NCBI RefSeq assembly: GCF_029784165.1
Contig: NC_073695.1
Coordinates: 213,619,896 to 213,683,895, forward strand
Reading direction: 5' to 3'
Origin: Wyeomyia smithii
Taxonomy: Eukaryota > Arthropoda > Insecta > Diptera > Culicidae
Length of the DNA stretch: 64,000 nt
In this document: piece by piece, positions 56,401 to 64,000 of the stretch
Numbering within the stretch: the stretch's first letter is position 1
Layout: each line of letters starts with the position of its first letter
Translations under genes and position numbers: made by a program
Notes under the pieces: generated by a model
Told to the model about the DNA's origin: nothing
The model's database searches: none
What the model saw: only the letters and a program-made list of their open reading frames with translations

Positions 56401-59400
56401 GAAATGCACACGCAATTGGGGTAATGAATATTTTTCGCGGATAGATAAATGTTTCAGACTTAAAAGTTATTTTCTAGAAGGGCGTATGTAGTTTAGCACA
56501 CACATCAATGAAAGCATTGAAGCTCAGATAGCTTTGATTGAAAAAAGTAACTGTCCAAAAATGACTTGTGAAGAAACTAATAAAGCTTTGCAAAAGAATA
56601 CACCGAGAAAAATACTTTCTCAACGAAAAATCAAACTGAACACTAAGAAATTAAATTTTTCCGTCTTTTTTGTGTGAAAACTTGAAACTTGAAAGATGGA
56701 GGAGAGAGTAACCTAAATTAATGACTGTTATGTAGCAAAACGGGATTAGAAAAACAGTGGTTTCGCGCGCTCACATTACTCACTCTCAAGACGAGTTGCG
56801 TTGATAAAGTGTTTTCTTGCTATCTAGCGATACCGCTTTCCGTGCAACGCGCGTGATGTTTGAATAAACTGTTGCGTAGTTTAGTTAATGGTCAATTCGA
56901 GAACAACATTTGAATTGTTGTTTATCGCATGACAAACAGTAGGATGCCAATGTAAATCGACTTTTTGAATTTCGTTTAGCGGTAGGTATCAAAGGTTTGA
57001 TCTTGTCGAAAAAAGTTCCCATGAAAATTCTAGCTCATTAGTGCAACTGCCTCTTCCCCAGAACCAGGTGTAATCACAAAATTCAATTCCAACAGACAGA
57101 CATTCGAAGCAGTCTTCTGTTGCGTAGTCTGAAATAGTGTGTTTTCTTGATACTCCTTCACCGGGATACACTGTTGATGTTAGACACCTTGTTTCCCGTG
57201 AGACAGACATCGACGGTCGCATGGTAGCGAAAAAAGTAGGCGATTAGTTTCCTTTCTTGGTAACTATAGGTGACAGAAACGAAGCCAATAATTTAAAAGC
57301 TGGAGAACAACAGGGAGAAAAATCGTTTCTCTCTAGGGTTTGAGAAGGTTAGGTTTAAGTAGAATTTGTTTATTAAAATCAATCTAGTAACCGATTTGAT
57401 TGCGGGTGTCTTTTTTTCTCCGCACATACCTATAACAAGTCTCTGGTAAAGGTCTTGACAATAGCCTTTGTAATCGGACTTCCGGAAGACGTGCCTCAAT
57501 AAAAAAAAAAACATTAAATTTCCGATATTAAATTTAATTTTATGCCAAATGTCTTGGAAATGCATGTATCGTCGAGATATGGTGCTGGCTCTTAGAAAAT
57601 ATCTTAACAGAATCGACTTTTTAGGAGTCAGGAAGTTTTTAAACTGGAAGACTTTCATTGAAGGCAGTGTTTGCTGCTGGCGAAGCGAAAAATAAGCGAA
57701 CTTAAAATATGACTTGGAAAAATATACCGCATCCACACGGGACTTTCCCAGGAAGTTTTTCTTTCAGAATAATTTTTTCGAGACATTTTTTTTATTCTAT
57801 TTCGGCATTTTTCCATCGGTCAAAAAAGTAACACTTTGAGCAGTTTGAGTTTTCACAGTCCTTAGTCCCGATTTAAGCTAAAATTTTGCATGAAGATTTC
57901 TTCCGAGAAGAAAAAACTTTCAAACCATACTGCTAACCGAAATTTGAAGGTAAAATTTTTTCCATGTATACAATGCAATGCAGAATACTAACATTAAAAA
58001 AATAGATCGCAGGCGCAGTCACGAACATTCATAGGCATATATTAACATATGCCCACATACAAATATACGTTCACCCACAAGTTTAACAAGTACTTTAAAA
58101 TCAATAACGTTCACTCACGAGTTTAACAAGTGCTTTAAAATAAATAACGAAAAATTATCCCTTTTGTAACAAATTTGTTACTTAAAAAGCATTAAAGTTC
58201 ATCTCTAGTCAAATAACAACACATACTATTATTAACACATATTGTCGTATATTTTGCAAGTTAGTAATTTCTCCCACTTCCAATTCATCCGTGTACGTGT
58301 ATTAGTTTGTTCGTCGAACCAGAAAAAATATGGCAAGAGCTGCCAGATGTATCTTTTTCTTCATCATGTATGATGCAAATCTTAGTGATTTCAAAGCCTT
58401 CATATGTATTTGTTTTCTCGCAATCGGATGCAAGCCATGTTGAAAACACTGACTCGTCGCTTTATGGAAATCAAACGAATTTGAAATTTTGCAAATATTT
58501 CATTTTTTTCCTTCTTTGGATTTGTTTCTTCCTAAGCTTCTTCGCGTTAGTCGCGAAAAAGACTGATTTGGACCAGTTCAAGAGTACAGAACTCGTGCAA
58601 ATCTAGGTATTCTATATTAGCCTTTAATGATTTCGCAATCTGTATAGCTTTTAGCGACCACAGCGGCATTACTGACGGTTTTTGTCTTTGCCAATGAGTG
58701 TGCACGTTTGGTTTTACCGACACCAGCATCATCAAAATTTCAAAATAATCGTATTTTTTTGGACGAAGAAATCGTCTATTTGTCTGTGGCAATACCGTTC
58801 CATTTCCAAGCGGGGAACAGTGAAGTAGGCTAGCAAACAAAACAATGGAGGTTCACATTATAACAATTGAGGCTGAGACGCAACGTAAGAGATTCTGCAT
58901 ATGTGTAGGTGAAGTACTTTAAAATGAACTTGAATATTGCACCAATACAAATGCAACGTGTGAAGTTTCTTTAAAACATGCTTTGCGGTTCTTAGTTGTA
59001 TGTTCCCCGGGAAAAAATAAACAAGCGCGTACCTGTCCTTAATTTTGTTACCTTTATCATGCTACATTTTTTCTAATGTGTGGTCATACGACACGAAAAA
59101 TAATAGGAAGTTGCTCTTTCTTCTCAATTTATTTTGGGTGTACATTAGCTCAAGAAAATACATGGATACTCAAAAAAAAAAATACTTACATACTTATGTG
59201 AACATTCGCTCACGCAAACGAACATACGTACGCGCTCATACCCACATACTTACTCACACATACAAACATACATACCCACACTTACATATCCAGATGCATT
59301 CAAACAAAGAGTAATTTTGTTTTTTTTTTCGACGGTTTGTTAAGTATTACTTTCGACAGAAACGTCTAATTTTGATGATTTTCATTGCATTTGGAAGGTA

Positions 59401-59895
59401 CTTCTAGTAATTTATTGTAGAAAGTATGCTGTCACTATCCAAATAATTTGAATAATCCTTAAAATTATAACTTTAAATCTTCATTCTTCGAACTGAATCG
59501 AGTGGCATATGAAATTTAGTTGAAGCACTTTTAGAACTTCGGTTTTGCCAGTGATTGATAAACCTTTTTAGGAAAAAGGTAAACATGAACAAGGGGTGCA
59601 TAAGACTTGAAATGAAAGTTTACTCAATTGTAAAAATAAGAAATAAACAGCCTAACAGTTTTCATGCAATCGTTTCGTGTATTCACCGAAAAAACTGATT
59701 TTTAAGTGGCAATACAAATTTCAACAACTAGTGGTCAACATCCAGAAGATTCAGATCGGAACTAGCGAGAAAAAAAGGATTTGAATACATGAAATACGGA
59801 ATATCACGAATAGTCGATGTGAATGCCACAAATAGAATGATATATGTTGTATAAGCTAAAATGTGAATAACTTACCTTAATTTTCATCGTTTCAG
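53442..59895. other. Gene-free intron stretch before the microexon
   Basis: No exon or large element is recognised. Small repeats: a ~45-bp tandem pair (acgttcaccc/actcacaagtttaacaagt... at 58068-58155) and a degenerate ACAT-rich microsatellite (59180-59300). Frames such as 57293-57736 (- strand, 147 codons) have no domain. Confidence 0.45.
59180..59300 (+). repeat. Degenerate ACAT/CATA microsatellite
   Basis: Repeated acat, cacata and cataca words (for example acatacaaacatacataccc) over about 120 bp. Low-complexity; produces a spurious His/Thr/Tyr-rich frame. Confidence 0.8.
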
Positions 59896-59913
59896 ATGAT
59901 CGTCAATCGCTAG
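59896..59913 (+). CDS. sm: Candidate 18-nt microexon of smooth
   Basis: A good acceptor (atcgtttcag) and a consensus donor (gtaagt) enclose exactly 18 nt. In the phase carried over from 37121 the sequence reads N-D-R-Q-S-L plus one base, continuing PTPY to PTPYNDRQSL. Length is a multiple of three and phase is 1 to 1, so it can be included or skipped in frame. The intron before it would be 22.8 kb. The fit of both splice sites, phase and chemistry is good, but six residues cannot prove homology. Confidence 0.6.
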   Translation: MIVNR

Positions 59914-60183
59914 GTAAGTTTACTCCCTCAATTCCTATTTTTATGTTTATTGTGTCTATAACAACTATTTGAACTATTATACTTATATCTTTGCTAAAAA
60001 GTGACGGTCTGAGAGTGCAAGCCAAATAAAAAACTGTTCTCTTCTGTTCAGAATAGTTTTTTTTGCTAGCAGTGATCGCCTCCACCCTCAGTGTTTTCAA
60101 TTAAGACGCAATCAACTCCTTGACCGAAATATCGTCACAATCCGTCACAAATTTCCAGAAATATCAATTCAATCATTTCCCAG

Positions 60184-60212
60184 ATGACCCATTTGGATTC
60201 AAAGGATCTTAA
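60184..60212 (+). CDS. sm: Candidate alternative terminal exon of smooth
   Basis: After the acceptor catttcccag, the phase carried from the microexon reads DDPFGFKGS and then TAA at 60210-60212; AATAAA lies at 60405-60410, about 195 nt downstream. If used, the protein would end after RRM2 and the linker, lacking RRM3 and RRM4. No donor is seen before the stop. The alternative is a poison exon or chance. Another acceptor with an in-phase short ORF ending in TAG occurs at 61182. Confidence 0.35.
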
Positions 60213-61860
60213 AATGCACCAAGGAACAAGCTCAACTCGGGTACTAACTGTGATTACTGTATGTCAACCCTCGCGGCGCTTGTTTTACGATATATTTACT
60301 CGCCACCCTTTTCCTGAACCATTAAATTTTCTGTTCCTCTCGCATGCCATCGGCAAACATGGTGCGCTCCATTCCATGCCATTCAGAGGATATCATTTTT
60401 TTCTAATAAATGCAAACCAGAATACAGCAACAGTGCTCCCTTGCGATTCACGTGGTTTCTTGCATCGCTGCATCACTATACCAATTGCAGTAACAGTCAG
60501 CAGTATGTAAGTGCACTATAGCACAGACTATTTCATAGTATTCGAACCGGGCACGTTATGTTCTGGTACGACGACAGTAACGCTCTAAAAGATCATGTTT
60601 TACAATATCGAAATTCCATTCGGGTGTAGGGAGACACCATCTTCTGATTTCTCGTGCACGAGAAATTGTGGCTGCGGACAAAAATTGTTTGACCTGTTTT
60701 TGCGTAGAAAGTTTTGCTATAAACTTGGCGGCGGTGTATACAGCAAACAATAGCCATCGATGTAGTTTGGCTTTAAAATCTAAATTGGAGAATTTAAATT
60801 TGACAGGGAAATAGATAACATGGTATAGTTTGTTCATTTGTCTTTATTAATTTTCACACAATGAATAAGACATTATTTTTAAAGAGCACTCGTGTTTGAA
60901 TATATTTTGCCGAGCAAATACTGAATGCTCGTGAAATTTCAGTCACACTGAATAGAAAAGAATGAACTGTTGACTTTGATTTCTTTTTCGAATAGAGTTT
61001 TCTAGCCAATTGACCAAAACTTTTCAGATGCATGATTCTCGGGATTAATTCAACAACAACCGTGACTAGTGAATTTCTTTTATCAACCATTCATTTACGG
61101 GACAAAAGATAGGGATGGTTTTTTAATTCTACCATCGTATCATATTAAAATTCTACAAATATACAATTCATTATTTTTCAGAACACTCTCAGCATAATCG
61201 ATTCATGCTACACTAGAGAATTCTGTATCATCCAACAAACCCAGTACAGTCTACACATTCCGAGTATCCTTTTCCTCGAACACGTTGATTAATAGCTCTA
61301 GTGTGAACAGGATGGTATACCACTGAACAATCCCGGACCATCATTCATCCTCACATCGCACCTGCCTGACGCGGAACTTGCAGCCCTTAAGCCTTCGTCA
61401 TGCGAAAACCATTAACAACAAAGTCAGGCCTCGGTTAGTCTGGCCACCCACATTTGTCAACAGTTTATTCTCGAAGCTTCTTATCAGCCGCCTCAGAATG
61501 AAAATACACTGTGAATGTATTTTCTCATTTCCACTTCACCTTTGCTTACAGATGCAGTTGCGTTGGTAATTTCAACGATAAAAAAGATTAATTATACTTG
61601 ATTATGCCGACCTGATTACACTGTCGAGCGGTTTAACTAGTTCGATTGCTTTCTTGTCCGAATATTTTAGATGAACACCTTTCGTGTCGTGTCGTTATAT
61701 TCCAGTATAATGTCTGTGGATTTTGTTTTTCTGAAATGAACCACCGTGCGGTATTAATTTTTACTCATTCATTGCGCAGATCGACTTGAACTGTCCAGTA
61801 CGGTCGCATTTTACCAACAGTTCGAGGCTAAGTCTTAGACTACCGAGAGATATTGAAATT
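60213..61860. other. Gene-free stretch before the LINE
   Basis: No recognised exon. A 108-codon ATG frame starts at 60184 in another phase (to 60510) without a recognisable domain. The - strand frame at 60556-60837 is also unassigned. Confidence 0.4.
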
Positions 61861-61875
61861 TTGTTTTTCGCTTCC

Positions 61876-61906
61876 AACAGGCAGTCTTTTTAAAAGACTA
61901 CCTGTT
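61876..61906 (+). repeat. 15-bp hairpin in LINE 5' region
   Basis: aacaggcagtctttt is followed, after one T, by aaaagactacctgtt, a near-perfect palindrome with a single mismatch. It is at the presumed 5' start of the LINE and could be a 5' UTR structure or mark an older palindrome. Confidence 0.8.
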
Positions 61907-62014
61907 GAAACGCAAAGTAATAAATTTGTTTTTAACGTTAACGAGTGATTAGTGATTAAATTTGGTTTGAGATATTTCTATTTAAATTCTATAGTGTAGT
62001 GAAGTTTTCCAGTT

Positions 62015-63303
62015 ATGCCTGGAAAAAATAAAAAAGCCCGCTTTGATGCGGCTTCAAGGAAACGTGAGGCATCTCCTCCAAGTGACACTGAAATTTCGAC
62101 TAACAGGTATGATATTCTTTCTTCCGTTGGGTTCAAACTTCTCATACTGAGCATAAAGCCGTTATGAAGAAGATTAAAGTTCCACCTATTGTGGTATTTG
62201 TAGCAAATTTAAAAGCATTTCGATCAGAACTTTCATCATTTCTGTCGGATGTGAAAGTTAATTTTCAAATTGGCCGCCAAGGCGAAATTCGTGTTTTGGC
62301 CGAATCTTCTGATGGCCATAAACATCTTTTACAGTATTTGACTGAAAAGATGTATAAATTTTATTCTTTTGATGCCAAAAACGAGAGACCGTTTAAGGCT
62401 GTTTTGAAAGGTCTTTCAAATGACCAAACTATTGAGGAAATTAAAGAATGTTTGTCAGAATCACTTGGTTTTGCCCAGAACCAAGTAATTTTGATGAAAC
62501 GAAAGGCAAATGCCAAAATTTTTCAAACTGGAATATACCAGGAAAATTACTTAGTACATTTTGATCGTACCAAAGTACTTAATTTAAAATGTTTGGAAAA
62601 AGCACGTGTTTTATTCAACGTGCGAATAAAGTGGGAAAATTTCAAGAAACATGGAGGAATCCATAATCTTACGCAATGTCGGAATTGTCAAGCCTATGGT
62701 CATGGAACTCGAAACTGCCATATGGCAGCAAAATGTATGATTTGTGGTGACACTAGTCACACGAAAGATATCTGCCCCGTGAAAGAGACCACCAATAGTT
62801 TCAAATGAGTAAATTGTGGGGGAAATCACAAATCTAATTTCTTTAATTGTCCTGTAAGGTCAAAAATTATTGCTTCCAGACAACGTAGGAATTCTAAGCA
62901 ACCTGTTGTCAATGTGGGTATACAAAAGACATTCAATACTGTTCAGGCATCACCAGCACTTTCATTAGCAGGTGTGGCTGTAGGTAATAATTTAAATTCA
63001 GCTAACAAATTTCAGACAAAAAATCCTGTTCAGGCAACACCAGGCTGTTCATATGCCAGTGTCCTTACAGGTAATATCTCGAATTCAAACAGTAACAAAC
63101 CATTCGTGTTTGGTGCTGAAAAGTCAGCCAGTATTGATTTAGGTAGTCCAACTCCAGAAAAGATTGAATACCTACAACAATCCATGCTGCAGCTAATGTC
63201 CGTTTTGTTGAACTGTAACTCGATGTACGAGGCTGTTCAAGAAGGTATAAAATTTACAACTAATATTGTTATGAAATTGAAATTCAGCAATGATTTTAAA
63301 TAA
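62015..63303 (+). pseudogene. LINE ORF1 (Gag-like zinc-knuckle protein), frameshifted and with nonsense codon
   Basis: The probable start is ATG at 62015 (MPGKNKKARFDAASRKREAS...RYDILSS). A one-base frameshift between about 62125 and 62143 moves the frame to that of the 62164 ATG, whose 214 codons hold the RNA-binding fold and two CX2CX4HX4C knuckles (C172-C185 and C191-C204 of that frame). TGA at 62806-62808 falls exactly at the first Cys of a third knuckle (xVNCGGNHKSNFFNC), after which the same frame runs to 63303 through a Ser/Asn-rich tail. The intact protein binds the element's RNA. Confidence 0.87.
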
Positions 63304-63308
63304 TGCTG

Positions 63309-64000
63309 TAAATTTTTAACTTTCTAAATTGGAATGCTCGCTCTTTGAAAGCGAAAGAGGATGAATTTTTCAATTTTTTAACAGTCCACGATGTGCATAT
63401 TGCAGTTGTGACTGAAACGCTTTTAAAGCCAAATATTAAACTGAAAAAGAACCCAAATTATATAGTTCATAGGTTTGATAGAATTGATGTTGCCGGTGGT
63501 GGAGTTGCAATAGTTATCCACCGTCGAATAAAACATCGTGTTTTACCCCATCTTGAAACCTAAGTTATCGAGAGTTTGGGAATTGAAATTGAAACAAGTA
63601 TTGGCATTTTATTTATAGCCGCAGTGTATTTGCCTTTTCAATGCACTGCTGAGCGAAAAAATTATTTCAATTCCAATGGAAAAATATTTTTTAATGATTG
63701 CTCGGCTGGATTTTATTCAGTTTTATTTCCAAATGGTCCTACATGTTATTCTTCTATTAGGAATCCATATACAATTGATTTCGTACTAACAAATCAAAGT
63801 CATTCATGCAGTGATTTATTAACTCATGCTGACTTTGATTCTGATCATCTTCCCATAACATTTTCTATTTCTCATGAAACTATTTTAAATCCCACTAGAT
63901 CTGTGTTAAATTATCACAAGACTAATTGGGATAGATATTGTTCTACGATCGAAGAAAATTTGAATAATGATATTATTTTACAAAACAGTGCTGACATTGA
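63309..64000 (+). pseudogene. LINE ORF2 start: AP-type endonuclease with deletion
   Basis: The frame runs from about 63318 (LNFLNWNARSLKAKEDEFF) through TETLLKPN and GGGVAIVIHRRI, meets TAA at 63561, and continues in frame with IGILFIAAVYLPFQCTAERK. It then jumps to NSNGKIFFNDCSAGFYSVLF...TIDFVLTN...SDHLPITFS. The conserved GDFN(A) catalytic block expected between these is missing, so an in-frame deletion of a few dozen residues sits near 63660-63675. The SDHLP motif is intact. Reverse transcriptase would follow beyond the window. Confidence 0.85.

Larger units (their letters stand above)
61860..64000 (+). mobile_element. Juan/Jockey-like LINE, 5' half (continues past window)
   Basis: A non-LTR retrotransposon with 5' UTR, ORF1 (nucleic-acid-binding) and the start of ORF2 (endonuclease). 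Protein style (PRE_C2HC-type zinc knuckles; ...THADFDSDHLP...) resembles the Jockey clade and especially the mosquito Juan elements. ORF1 has one frameshift and one nonsense codon; ORF2 has a nonsense codon and an in-frame internal deletion, so it is inactive. The 5' boundary is not fixed by a target duplication and is approximate; the 3' end lies outside. Same orientation as smooth. Confidence 0.88.

Overview
The window looks like one stretch of a mosquito (Culicidae) genome, most probably an Aedes-type one: AT-rich, almost free of long open frames, packed with mosquito-style repeats, and ending in a Juan/Jockey-like LINE. The species is inferred from repeat style and protein resemblance, not proven.

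The one host gene I can support is on the + strand and spans at least 10.6-59.9 kb. It is the insect hnRNP L orthologue smooth (sm), an RNA-binding splicing regulator. Four exons can be joined in frame with splice sites: 10602-10687 and 18525-18621 (together most of RRM2), 19158-19215 (RRM2 C-terminal extension) and 37038-37121 (linker). An 18-nt microexon (59896-59913) and a possible alternative terminal exon (60184-60212) continue the frame. RRM1, RRM3 and RRM4 are not visible and should lie outside the window. The first intron, 10688-18524, has the hallmarks of a minor-spliceosome (U12) AT-AC intron: an ATATCCTTTT donor, a TTCCTTAAC branch element and an AC 3' end.

Everything else is intron or flank filled with repeats. 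1-10.6 kb: a promoter-bearing repeat copy split by a tRNA-derived SINE, a decayed reverse-transcriptase fragment, a second SINE and a 276-bp foldback. 10.7-18.5 kb: an 876-bp foldback with a third partial copy, and a 131-bp TTAA-flanked MITE. 19.2-37 kb: a tRNA-like element, a ~290-bp satellite (23.94-26.1 kb), a palindrome, a TA-flanked MITE, and an odd 29.3-32.7 kb block combining CCAAT/TATA repeat copies, tandem repeats and two related long hairpins. 37-60 kb: more MITEs, foldbacks and tandem duplications, plus a 1-kb Penelope-like element (52412-53429) with matched inverted pLTRs, a GIY-YIG tail and hammerhead-like cores. 61.9-64 kb: the 5' half of a broken Juan/Jockey-like LINE.

The most interesting items are the long AT-AC intron inside RRM2 of smooth, the two Penelope-type foldbacks that share hammerhead-like cores and the same asymmetric 31-33-nt extension, and the promoter-repeat/hairpin block at 29-33 kb, which I cannot assign to any known family.
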